The position numbers and the translations under genes were made by a program. A DNA stretch of 25,962 nt from an uncultured Clostridium sp. (GTDB lineage Bacteria > Bacillota > Clostridia > TANB77 > CAG-508). A model generated the notes under the pieces. The model saw only the letters and a list, made by a program, of their open reading frames with translations, was not told the DNA's origin and searched no databases. Location: positions 1 to 25,962 of the forward strand of contig USCB01000025.1 in the NCBI GenBank assembly GCA_900553125.1, written 5' to 3'. This document shows positions 7,650 through 15,556 of the stretch, piece by piece; the stretch's first letter is position 1, and every line of letters starts with the position of its first letter.

Positions 7650-10600
7650 ATGAAAAAAGCATTATTAAAGAATAGTGTAAAAGAAATAAAAAACACCTAC
7701 AAAAGGTTTATATCAATTTTACTTATGGCATTTTTGGGAGTAGGATTTTTTGCAGGATTAAGAGCTACATCACCAGATATGTTAAGAACAATAGATAACT
7801 ACTACAAAGAACAAAATGTATATGATATACAAGTGCTATCAACACTAGGACTAACCTCAAATGATGTAGAAGAAATATCGAAAATAGAAAATGTAGAAAG
7901 AGTAAGCAAAAGCTATGAAATAGATGGAAAAATCGATATTGATAATAAAGAAATTATAACGAAGTTCATAACAGTAGAAGATGTAAATAAGCCGATTTTA
8001 CTAAATGGAAATATGCCACAAAATCAAGATGAATGCTTGGTAGAAGAATCATTTTTAACATCAAATAATAAGAAAATAGGAGATACTATAACTGTAGATA
8101 TAGAAGATACTCAAAATGACGATGGCGAAAAAATTAAGTATTTAAAAACAAATGAGCTAAAAATTGTAGGAACAGTTAAAAGTCCACTTTTTATAGCTAG
8201 AGATAGAGGAACAAGCAAACTTGGCTCTGGTAAAATAAACTATTATATTTACATATCAGAAAATAATATAAATGCAAGTGATATATACACAAATATTTAT
8301 GTAACAGTTAAAGATGCCAAAAAATATGAAACATCTTCAAAAGAATATGAGGATTATATTAAAGGTGTAAAAGAAAACATCGAACAAATAAAAGAAAAGC
8401 AAGAAAAAGAAAGACATGACACTTTAGTAGCAAAAGCTCAAGAAAAATTAGATGATGCAGAAGAGGAGTATAATTCTAAAAAGCAAGATGGTCAAACCAA
8501 AATTGATGATGCCTCAAAAGAAATAGAAGATGGAAAAAAGAAAATTGAAGAAGCGGAATTGGAATTAAAACAAAATAGAGAAAAAGCAGATACAGAATTT
8601 AAAAATGCAGAAAATAAACTTGCAAAAGCTAAAAAAGAAATCGAAAATAATGAAAAAACTTTAAGTGACAAAGAACAAGAAGCGAATACTCAAATTGAAA
8701 ATTTAAAAGGTCAAAGAAATCAGTTGCAAGATAATTTAAACCAAATAAATCAAACTCTTGCAGGTACACAGGAACAGTATAATTTAATATTAAATGCATT
8801 GGAAAATGCGAGTTTGCCAGAAGAACAAAGAAATCAATATGAGCTTCAAAAGGTACAATTAGAAGCGGGCATCAATACTTTAAATGAAAATAAAGAAAAA
8901 GTTCAAAGTGGGATAAAGCAAATAGATGATGGCATTGAAGAAGGAACAAAAGAAATTCAAAATGCTAAAAATCAGATAGAACAGGCGAAAAATGAATTAT
9001 CAAAACAAGAAAAAACACTAAGCAACAAAAAGAAAACAACATATAACCAAATAGAAGAAGCCGAAAAAGAGCTTGCAGATAAAAAGCAAGAGTTACAAGA
9101 TGGGGAAGAAGAATTAAACAAAAATAAGCAAGAATTTGAAACTCAAATAAAAGACGCAGAAAAGAAATTAGGTGACGCAAAAGAAAAAATATCTGAAATA
9201 GAAAATCCTAAATGGTATATTTTAGACAGAAACTCAAACTCTGGATATGTAAGTTTTATTCAAGATACCAAAAGTATTGATAATATAAGCAAAGTATTCC
9301 CAGTAGTATTTTTCATAGTTGCAACATTAATTTCTCTAACATCAATGACTAGAATGGTAGAAGAGCAAAGAGGTCAAATTGGAACATTAAAAGCACTTGG
9401 ATATAATAAATTACAAATAATGATGAAATATATTATATATGCAGGAATTGCAACTATTGTAGGCTCTGTTTTAGGAATGTGTGTTGGATTTGTAATTTTG
9501 CCAGAAATAATTTGGATGATGTATGGAATGATGTATCAAATGACAGACAAAATTTTAATAGCTTTCAACTGGAAATATGGCGGAATTCGGACTAATTTTA
9601 ATAAGTATATGTATAATTGGAGCTACAATTTATACAACTTTAAAAGAGCTAGTAAGCACACCATCAGTACTTATGAGACCAAAAGCACCTAAAGGGGGAA
9701 ATAGAGTAATTATGGAAAAAATTCCATTTATTTGGAAAAGACTAAATTTTAGCCAAAAGGTTACTGTAAGAAATATATTTAGATACAAAAAAAGATTTTT
9801 TATGACAATAATTGGAATTTTAGGTTGTACGGCTTTAATTTTAACAGGTTTCGGGGTAAAAGATTCGGTAAAACAAATAATACCAAATCAATTTGAAAAT
9901 GTATTTATGTATGATATGCAAATTAGTTTGAAAGAAAGCTTAACAGAAGAGGAAAGGCAAGAATTTAAAAATAAATTAACACAAAATAATGAAATAAAAA
10001 AAGCAGTATCAATATATATGACATCAGAAACAGCTGTAAATGGAGATAATGAGGAAAATGTTCAAATTATAGTTCCCGAAAATCAAGAGGAATTAGACGG
10101 AATAATTAATATAAAAGACATTAAAAACAAAAAACAAACTATAAAATTAACAGAAAACGAAATATGTTTAACAGATAAGGCAGCCCAGCTTTTGGGTGTT
10201 AAAGCAGGAGATACTTTAACCTTAAAAGATGTAGATGAAAATGAGGTAAATATAAAAATATCCAATGTTGTTGAAAATTATGTTTCACATTATGTATATA
10301 TGACGAAAGAAACATATAAAAAATTGTACAATAAAGATTTTAATGCAAATGTAGTGTTTATACAAAATGTAAAACTAAATGATGAAGAACAAGATAAATT
10401 GGCAAAAGAGATTATGAATATGAGCGAGGTTTCTGGAATTGTTAATATGACATCAACAATGAAATCTATTGATGATATGATGAATTTACTTAATTATGTT
10501 GTAATTGTTTTAATTGTTTCTGCAGGATTGCTTGCATTTGTAGTATTATATAATTTGGCAAATGTAAATATAAGTGAGAGGATAAGAGAACTTGCAACCA

Positions 10601-10890
10601 TTAAGGTTTTGGGATTTTACGATAAAGAAGTTTATGATTATATTGCAAGAGAAACTGTTATTTTGACAATTATCGGAATTGCGTTGGGGCTTGTCGGAGG
10701 ATATTTTTTAAATTATTATTTGATGGGTACTTGTGAGATTAATATGCTTAGATTTAGTAAGACTATTAAACCTATTAGTTATGTTTATGCAAGTTTGATT
10801 ACTATTGTGTTTACTTTAATTGTGAATATTGCGACTTATTTTGCTCTTAAGAAAATTGATATGATTGAGAGTTTGAAGAGTGTAGAGTAA
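7650..10890 (+). CDS. FtsX-like ABC permease with long coiled coil, interrupted by a +1 frameshift
   Basis: Two overlapping reading frames make one permease. The zero frame (from ATG 7650, SD AAGGAGAGG) gives residues 1-646. After one skipped base, the +1 frame (9589-10890) gives 433 more, total 1,079, a normal size for large Firmicute FtsX-type permeases. Visible parts are TM1 at about 20-38, an outer domain, a charged coiled coil at about 245-517 rich in E, K, Q and N, a TM cluster at about 548-680 (VFPVVFFIVATLISL onward), then after the shift a second outer domain and three C-terminal TM helices. The zero-frame tail after 9588 is nonsense, while the +1 frame resumes as GLILISICIIGATIYTTLKE, a proper TM helix. 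The rest of both frames is intact, which argues against decay. It partners the ATPase just upstream. Confidence 0.85.
9585..9591 (+). other. Candidate +1 recoding site ATT-CGG-A in the FtsX-like permease
   Basis: Zero frame reads GGC GGA ATT CGG ACT. Skipping C9588 reads ATT then GGA CTA ATT, joining KYGGI to GLILI. The shift is therefore at or very near the in-frame CGG. The same CGG-A arrangement marks the only other frameshift in the window (15764). Confidence 0.55.
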
Positions 10891-10943
10891 TATAAGGACA
10901 ATTTAGTAATTGAAGAAACTTAATGATTAAATGAGGTGGAATT

Positions 10944-11654
10944 TTGAAATATTTATTAATTGATGAAAGAATGAGAGATGTCGAAAAACAAACTATGAAA
11001 AATTTAGGTTATGAACTTATTGAAATAAAAAAGAGTACCAACGTATATCCTGAAATTTCATCTCATGTTGATATTTTTGCTTGTAAAGTAAAAGACAAAA
11101 TTATAGTTGAAAAACATATTTATGATATATTAAAAAATAAATTTAAAAGAAAAATTATAAAGGGAGATTCAACTGTTCAAAATGTTTATCCAAATGATAT
11201 TAATTACAATGTTTGTATAGTTGGAAATAAGGCAATACATAATTTCAAATATACAGATAGTAAAATTATTTCTGAACTTAATAAAAATAATTTTGAATTA
11301 ATAAATGTAAAGCAAGGATATAGCAATTGTTCTATTGCAGTTATTGATGAAAATAGCATTATTTTGAGTGATAAAGGATTATATAATAGTCTAAAAAATA
11401 GAGGAATAGACATGTTGTTTTTAGATTATATTCCTAATATAAAATTATTAAATGAGAATGGAGAATATAGCCAAAAGAATGGATTTATTGGTGGAGCGGT
11501 TTCAAGAATAGGTGATAATATCGTTGTTTTTGGCGATTTAGATAAGATTGATTATGATGGGAAAATTAAAGGTTTTATTAAAAAAAGAAATTTGAATATA
11601 ATTGATTTTAAAAGATTAGATGTTATAGATTACGGCGGAGTAATAGAAACTTAG
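10944..11654 (+). CDS. DUF6873-like conserved hypothetical protein
   Basis: A 236-residue soluble protein starting at TTG 10944 with an AGGTGG site 4-7 nt upstream. It has an alternating beta/alpha pattern, beginning MKYLLIDERM and ending in RLDVIDYGGVIE. Notable strings are VKQGYSNCSIAVID (about 131-144), NGFIGGAVSRIGDNIVVFGD (about 178-197) and IIDFKRLDVIDYGG near the end. It resembles Clostridial proteins annotated DUF6873, whose fold has been compared with guanidino-modifying enzymes. The conserved Cys133 and C-terminal GG would suit that, but the enzymatic role is inference only. It follows the ABC permease by 53 nt without a terminator and ends at a clear terminator, so it may be the last gene of the block. 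Confidence 0.6.
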   Translation: MKYLLIDERMRDVEKQTMKNLGYELIEIKKSTNVYPEISSHVDIFACKVKDKIIVEKHIYDILKNKFKRKIIKGDSTVQNVYPNDINYNVCIVGNKAIHNFKYTDSKIISELNKNNFELINVKQGYSNCSIAVIDENSIILSDKGLYNSLKNRGIDMLFLDYIPNIKLLNENGEYSQKNGFIGGAVSRIGDNIVVFGDLDKIDYDGKIKGFIKKRNLNIIDFKRLDVIDYGGVIET

Positions 11655-11681
11655 AATCGAACTAAAGGTTCTAAGTTTTTT
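11648..11681 (+). terminator. Intrinsic terminator after the DUF6873-like gene
   Basis: Arms AACTTAGAA (11648-11656) and TTCTAAGTT (11669-11677) around a 12-nt loop, followed by a T run to 11681. The TAG stop codon lies inside the left arm. Confidence 0.8.
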
Positions 11682-11692
11682 ATATGATAAAA

Positions 11693-11735
11693 TTAGCACT
11701 CTAATATTGACATTGCTAAAAAATAGATATATAAT
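11693..11735 (+). promoter_or_regulatory. CIRCE-like HrcA operator overlapping the htpG promoter
   Basis: TTAGCACTC (11693-11701), a 9-nt spacer, and CATTGCTAA (11711-11719) match the CIRCE consensus TTAGCACTC-N9-GAGTGCTAA at 16 of 18 positions. The right half overlaps the -35 box of a perfect sigma-A promoter: TTGACA (11707-11712), 17 nt, TATAAT (11730-11735). HrcA bound here should block transcription until heat shock. The transcript would begin near 11742 and carry the tandem repeat in its leader. Confidence 0.82.
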
Positions 11736-11765
11736 ACCTTAAAAGAAAAAAAGTCACCTATTTAA

Positions 11766-11827
11766 TGTTCACAAAAGACCCGGTCCCAAAAGAACATGTT
11801 CACAAAAGAACCGGTCCCCAATGAACA
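11766..11827. repeat. Two tandem 31-nt repeat units in the htpG leader
   Basis: Units 11766-11796 and 11797-11827 abut exactly. Each begins TGTTCACAAAAGA, contains CCGGTCCC and ends GAACA, so each has complementary ends TGTTC/GAACA. The minus-strand core ATTGGGGACCGGTTCTTTT is a variant of the palindromes at 1-50 and 15496-15538. The units differ at a few central positions. They lie in the 5' leader of htpG, between its promoter and start codon. An in-frame ATG within the second unit (11796) can mislead start prediction. Confidence 0.88.
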
Positions 11828-11858
11828 AAAAGAGGGGACAAGAAAGGAAGTAATACAA

Positions 11859-13739
11859 ATGGAAACAAAACAATTCAAAGCCGAATCAAAAAGACTACTA
11901 GACCTAATGATAAACTCAATATACACAAATAAAGAAATATTTTTAAGAGAACTAATTTCAAATGCAAGTGATGCAATGGACAAGCTATATTATCAATCAC
12001 TAACAGACAACAACCTAAACATATTCAGAAATGACCTAGAAATAAAACTAACAACAAACAAAGAAAATAGAACATTAACAATAGAAGACAATGGATGTGG
12101 AATGAACAAACAAGAACTAGAAAACAACTTAGGAACAATAGCACAAAGTGGTTCATATCTGTTCAAAAACAATAACGAGAAAAAAGAAGATATAGATATA
12201 ATAGGTCAATTTGGAGTAGGATTTTACTCAGCATTTATGGTAGCTAAAAAAATAGCAGTAGAAAGCAAAAAGGTAGGAGAAGATAAAGCCAACAAATGGA
12301 CTTCTTTTGGAGCTGATGGATACACAATAGAAGAAACATCAAAAGAAAATGTAGGAACAAAAATTACATTATATATTAAAGACAATACAGATGAAGAAAA
12401 TTACGATGAATTCCTAGAAGATTACAGAATTCAGGAAATCGTTAAAAAATATTCAGACTATATCCGTTATCCTATTAAAATGGAAGTAACAAGAAAAGAA
12501 CTAAAAGAAGGTTCTAAAGATGAATATATAGACAAAAAAGAAATAGAAACATTGAACAGTATGATACCATTATGGAAAAAGAAAAAACAAGATATAACTC
12601 AAGATGAATACAATTCATTTTATATTGACAAATTTGCAGATTACGAAGTACCTGCAAAAGTAATACATAGCACAATTGAGGGTGGAATAAATTACAGCAT
12701 GCTTTTATATATTCCATCACATTTACCATATGATTACTACACAAAAGAATATGAAAAAGGATTACAACTATATTCAAATGGTGTGTTAATAATGGAAAAG
12801 TGTCAAGATTTATTACCAGATTATTTTGGATTTGTAAAAGGTTTAATTGATAGCCCAGACCTATCTTTAAATATATCAAGAGAGTTATTACAACAAGATA
12901 GACAACTAAAAACAATTGCTAAAAACATAGAAAAGAAAATAAGACAAGAATTAGAAAATATGCTAAAAAATGACAGAGAAGAATATGAAAAAATATTCAA
13001 AAACTTTGGAACACAACTAAAATTTGGTTGCTATAATGATTTTGGAATGAATAAGGAAAATCTAAAAGATTTAATTTTATTCCATTCATCAACAACTAAA
13101 AACCTTACAACTCTGAAAGAATATGTTGAAAGAATGAAAGATGGACAAGAAAAAATATTCTATGCAGCAGGTGAAACAATTGATAAAATTGATATGTTGC
13201 CACAAGTTCAAGGAGTTAAAGAAAAAGGTTATGAAATACTATATTTAACAGAAAATATCGATGAATTTGTTTTAAAAGTTTTGATGGAATATGACAAAAA
13301 ACGATTTGCGAATGTATCTTCAGATAATCTTGATTTAGAAAGTAAAGAGGAAAAAGAAGAGTTAAAGAAAATAAATGAAGAAAATAAAGATATGTTTACT
13401 TTGATGAAAGATGAAATTAAAGATGTTGAGGAAGTTAGATTTACTCACAAATTAAAAGATCATCCTGTTTGCCTAAGCAGTGAGGGTGAAATTTCAACAG
13501 AGATGGAGAAAGTTCTTAATTCTATGCCTAATAATCAAGGAGTTAAAGCTAAAATGATTTTGGAGATTAATGAGAATCATCCAATTGCACAAAAGTTAAA
13601 GGATTTGTATTTGAATGATAAAGATGAGCTTAAAAAATATAGTAAAATTTTATATGATGGTGCTAGATTGATTGAGGGATTGAATATTGAAAATCCTACT
13701 GAATTTAGTAATATTGTGTGTGAATTGATTTCTAAATAA
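11859..13739 (+). CDS. htpG: Molecular chaperone HtpG (Hsp90)
   Basis: ATP-dependent dimeric chaperone that matures and protects proteins under stress. The 626 residues match the family length. The N-terminal GHKL ATPase is clear: FLRELISNASDAMDKL (E31 and N35), IEDNGCGM, GTIAQSG and IGQFGVGFYSAF. The middle domain has LNISRELLQQ with its catalytic-loop Arg, and the C-terminal dimerisation domain ends near position 13736. I use ATG 11859 with AGGAAG 8 nt upstream. The longer in-frame start at 11796 adds 21 residues encoded by repeat DNA. Regulation is probably by HrcA through the CIRCE-like site at 11693-11719. No CGG codon occurs in the gene. Confidence 0.97.
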   Translation: METKQFKAESKRLLDLMINSIYTNKEIFLRELISNASDAMDKLYYQSLTDNNLNIFRNDLEIKLTTNKENRTLTIEDNGCGMNKQELENNLGTIAQSGSYLFKNNNEKKEDIDIIGQFGVGFYSAFMVAKKIAVESKKVGEDKANKWTSFGADGYTIEETSKENVGTKITLYIKDNTDEENYDEFLEDYRIQEIVKKYSDYIRYPIKMEVTRKELKEGSKDEYIDKKEIETLNSMIPLWKKKKQDITQDEYNSFYIDKFADYEVPAKVIHSTIEGGINYSMLLYIPSHLPYDYYTKEYEKGLQLYSNGVLIMEKCQDLLPDYFGFVKGLIDSPDLSLNISRELLQQDRQLKTIAKNIEKKIRQELENMLKNDREEYEKIFKNFGTQLKFGCYNDFGMNKENLKDLILFHSSTTKNLTTLKEYVERMKDGQEKIFYAAGETIDKIDMLPQVQGVKEKGYEILYLTENIDEFVLKVLMEYDKKRFANVSSDNLDLESKEEKEELKKINEENKDMFTLMKDEIKDVEEVRFTHKLKDHPVCLSSEGEISTEMEKVLNSMPNNQGVKAKMILEINENHPIAQKLKDLYLNDKDELKKYSKILYDGARLIEGLNIENPTEFSNIVCELISK

Positions 13740-13742
13740 AAG

Positions 13743-13780
13743 AAAAATCAATATTGGTTAAATACCGATATTGATTTTTT
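13743..13780 (+). terminator. Intrinsic terminator of htpG
   Basis: A 16-bp stem (13743-13758 with 13764-13779, one G-U pair) with loop TAAAT and a terminal T run. Its right arm also provides the -35 box of the next promoter. Confidence 0.85.
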
Positions 13781-13800
13781 ATATATGGATATGATAAAAT
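13771..13800 (+). promoter_or_regulatory. Probable promoter of the RdgB-like gene, nested in the htpG terminator
   Basis: TTGATT (13771-13776), 18 nt, then the extended -10 TGATAAAAT (TAAAAT at 13795-13800). The 12-mer ATATGATAAAAT at 13789-13800 also occurs upstream of yigZ and htpG. Confidence 0.5.
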
Positions 13801-13824
13801 ACTTTACGTAAGGAGGCAAGAATT

Positions 13825-14436
13825 ATGAAAATAATATATGGAACAACCAATAAAGGAAAAGTCAACCAAGTAAAAGAATTTTTTGAGGCAACAGGTATAA
13901 CAGATGTTGAATTTTTATCACTTAAAGACATAGGTTTTACAGATGAAATAGTTGAAGACGGGAAAACTTTCGAAGAAAACTCTATGATAAAAGCAAAAGC
14001 AATAAAAAAATTCTGTGATGAAAAAGGAATAAAAGAAATAATTGTTACAGACGATACAGGCTTATGTGTTGAATGTTTAAATGGCGAACCAGGAATTTAT
14101 AGTGGAAGATATGCAAGTAAAGATATGCTACATGATGCTTCTCAAGTTGATAATATAAATAAATTACTTAAAAATATGAAAGAAACAGGAAGTTCAAACA
14201 GAAACGCAAAATTTGTTTGTGTACTAACAGCAGTTCTTCAAAATGGAGAATTTAAGCAAGTTAGGGGCGAATGTTTAGGAACAATTGCTGAAAAACCTGG
14301 AGAAATGGGAAAACTTACTTATGGTCCTGTATTTATTCCAGAAGGTTCAAGCAAAGTTATGAATGAGATGAAACCAGAAGAAATAGGCGATACTCATCGT
14401 GAAAAGGCTTTTTTAGAATTGTTAAAAATATTATAA
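13825..14436 (+). CDS. rdgB: RdgB/HAM1-family non-canonical purine NTP pyrophosphatase
   Basis: Hydrolyses dITP, XTP and similar damaged purine triphosphates to monophosphates, cleaning the nucleotide pool. It has 203 residues, the usual size. Recognisable motifs are the N-terminal TTNKGK (7-12), FEENSMIKAKA (49-59), the catalytic acidic VTDDTGL (74-80), PGIYSGRYA (89-97), RNAKFVCVLTAV and the C-terminal HREKAF (191-196). The usual GFGYDPIF motif reads KLTYGPVF (163-170) here, so the Asp is Gly, which could change base recognition. SD AAGGAGG is well placed before ATG 13825. A second, more divergent family member lies at 17514. Confidence 0.85.
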   Translation: MKIIYGTTNKGKVNQVKEFFEATGITDVEFLSLKDIGFTDEIVEDGKTFEENSMIKAKAIKKFCDEKGIKEIIVTDDTGLCVECLNGEPGIYSGRYASKDMLHDASQVDNINKLLKNMKETGSSNRNAKFVCVLTAVLQNGEFKQVRGECLGTIAEKPGEMGKLTYGPVFIPEGSSKVMNEMKPEEIGDTHREKAFLELLKIL

Positions 14437-14481
14437 ATAAAAATTCTGCTATAAATTATGGCAGAATTTTTATTTATAATA
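14429..14481. terminator. Bidirectional terminator containing both convergent stop codons
   Basis: AAATTCTGC and GCAGAATTT arms extend through A/T tracts into a stem of about 17-21 bp around an 11-nt loop (14450-14460). The rdgB stop (14434-14436) and the stop of the minus-strand radical SAM gene (14470-14472) both lie inside the stem. Confidence 0.85.
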
Positions 14482-15399
14482 CATTCCCTGAAATAAATTG
14501 TTTTTATTCATCAACTTATCAAACCTATTCAAAATCCACTTCTTATGCAAATTCCAGCTTGGGGCAACCAAAATATCTTTAGGTGCATCACCAGAAATTC
14601 TATGAATTACAACATCAGGAGAAATATGAGTAATAATATAAACTAAGCAATCTAAATAATGTTCTAAAGAAATAGGCTCATATTTTCCACATTTATACCA
14701 ATCTGCCAAAACAGTATTTTCAACAACATAAGTAGAATGAATTTTAAGACCTTGAATAGAGTGATTATTCAAAAATTGTACGGTTTCCTTAATATCATCG
14801 AAATTTTCACCCGGAAGTCCAACCATAATATGTGATACAACATCAATATTATATTTATTTAAAAGTAAAACAGCATTTGTAAAATCAGAAGAATTATAAC
14901 CTCTACAAATTAATTTACCAGTATCATTGTTAGAAGTTTGCAGACCCAATTCAACACAAACATAATATTTTTCAGAATAACTTTTAATTAATTGAACAAC
15001 ATCTTCGTTAATACAATCAGGTCTTGTTGCAATTTCGAGCGCAATAATACGTTCATCTATTAAAGCTGCATCATATTTGGCTTTAAGATTAGCAATAGTA
15101 TCGTATGTATTTGTAAAATTTTGAAAATAGGCTATAAACTTATTTGCACGAGTAGCTTTATAGCTTGAAAAATATGATTTTATTTGATTTTGGATAGAGG
15201 TTACATCATCTTCAATATGATTACATAAAATGTGTTCGCCGGAACCTTTTTCACTGCAAAATACACATCCAGAAGTTCCAATTTTTCCATCGCGATTAGG
15301 GCAGGTAAAGTTTCCATCAATACATATTTTTAGTGTTCTTTCACCAAATTTATTTTTAAGGTATGAGTTTAGGTGTCTGTATCTTTCAATATTTTCCAT
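14470..15399 (-). CDS. TIGR01212-family radical SAM protein (YhcC/YtqA-like)
   Basis: A 309-residue enzyme with a [4Fe-4S] cluster and S-adenosylmethionine chemistry. The family signature is complete: C26, then CPNRDGKIGTSGCVFC with C33, C45 and C48, then the GSGEH motif. Later conserved parts are IALEIATRPDCI, VELGLQT, VSHIMVGLPGE and LKIHSTYVVENTVL. I place the start at 15399, where AAAGGA sits 8 nt upstream. The frame is open to 15678, but that extension crosses the repeat palindrome and lacks a ribosome site. The promoter at 15425-15453 also excludes the longer form. The family is widespread, and its substrate is not securely known to me. It is divergent from yigZ. Confidence 0.9.
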   Translation of the reverse strand: MENIERYRHLNSYLKNKFGERTLKICIDGNFTCPNRDGKIGTSGCVFCSEKGSGEHILCNHIEDDVTSIQNQIKSYFSSYKATRANKFIAYFQNFTNTYDTIANLKAKYDAALIDERIIALEIATRPDCINEDVVQLIKSYSEKYYVCVELGLQTSNNDTGKLICRGYNSSDFTNAVLLLNKYNIDVVSHIMVGLPGENFDDIKETVQFLNNHSIQGLKIHSTYVVENTVLADWYKCGKYEPISLEHYLDCLVYIITHISPDVVIHRISGDAPKDILVAPSWNLHKKWILNRFDKLMNKNNLFQGMYYK

Positions 15400-15424
15400 T
15401 TTTAGTATCCTTTCTTGAGATAGG

Positions 15425-15453
15425 ATTATACAAGAAGTAATAAAAAATGTCAA
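15425..15453 (-). promoter_or_regulatory. Perfect sigma-A promoter of the radical SAM gene
   Basis: On the minus strand TTGACA (15453-15448), exactly 17 nt, TATAAT (15430-15425), about 25 nt before the start codon. Confidence 0.85.
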
Positions 15454-15495
15454 AAATCCTTTTATAAAATTGAATAATATGATAAAATAATTTTG

Positions 15496-15538
15496 GATTT
15501 GGGACGGTTCCTTTTCTGAAAAGGAACCGTCCCAAATC
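15496..15538. repeat. 43-bp palindrome, GGGACGGTTC dispersed-repeat family
   Basis: Arms of 21 nt (15496-15516 and 15518-15538) are exact complements around a single T. The core TTGGGACGGTTCCTTTT matches the palindrome at 1-50 with small differences. It lies in the divergent intergenic region just before the yigZ ribosome site and would form a stable hairpin in the yigZ leader if transcription starts near 15495. Confidence 0.9.
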
Positions 15539-15556
15539 AGAAAAAGGAGAAAAATA

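Noticed and set aside
8380..9200. Coiled-coil segment of the permease as a separate structural protein
   Set aside because: It is in frame with the upstream TM domain, and such coiled coils are normal inserts in large Firmicute FtsX-type permeases.
9577..9692. Programmed -1 frameshifting in the permease
   Set aside because: The downstream frame is +1 relative to the upstream one, and there is no X XXY YYZ heptamer at the junction.
11766..11827. CRISPR array
   Set aside because: Two directly abutting units without spacers and no cas genes.
11796..11858. A 21-codon N-terminal extension of HtpG starting at ATG 11796
   Set aside because: It is encoded by the tandem repeat, has no ribosome site, and ATG 11859 has one and matches the family N-terminus.
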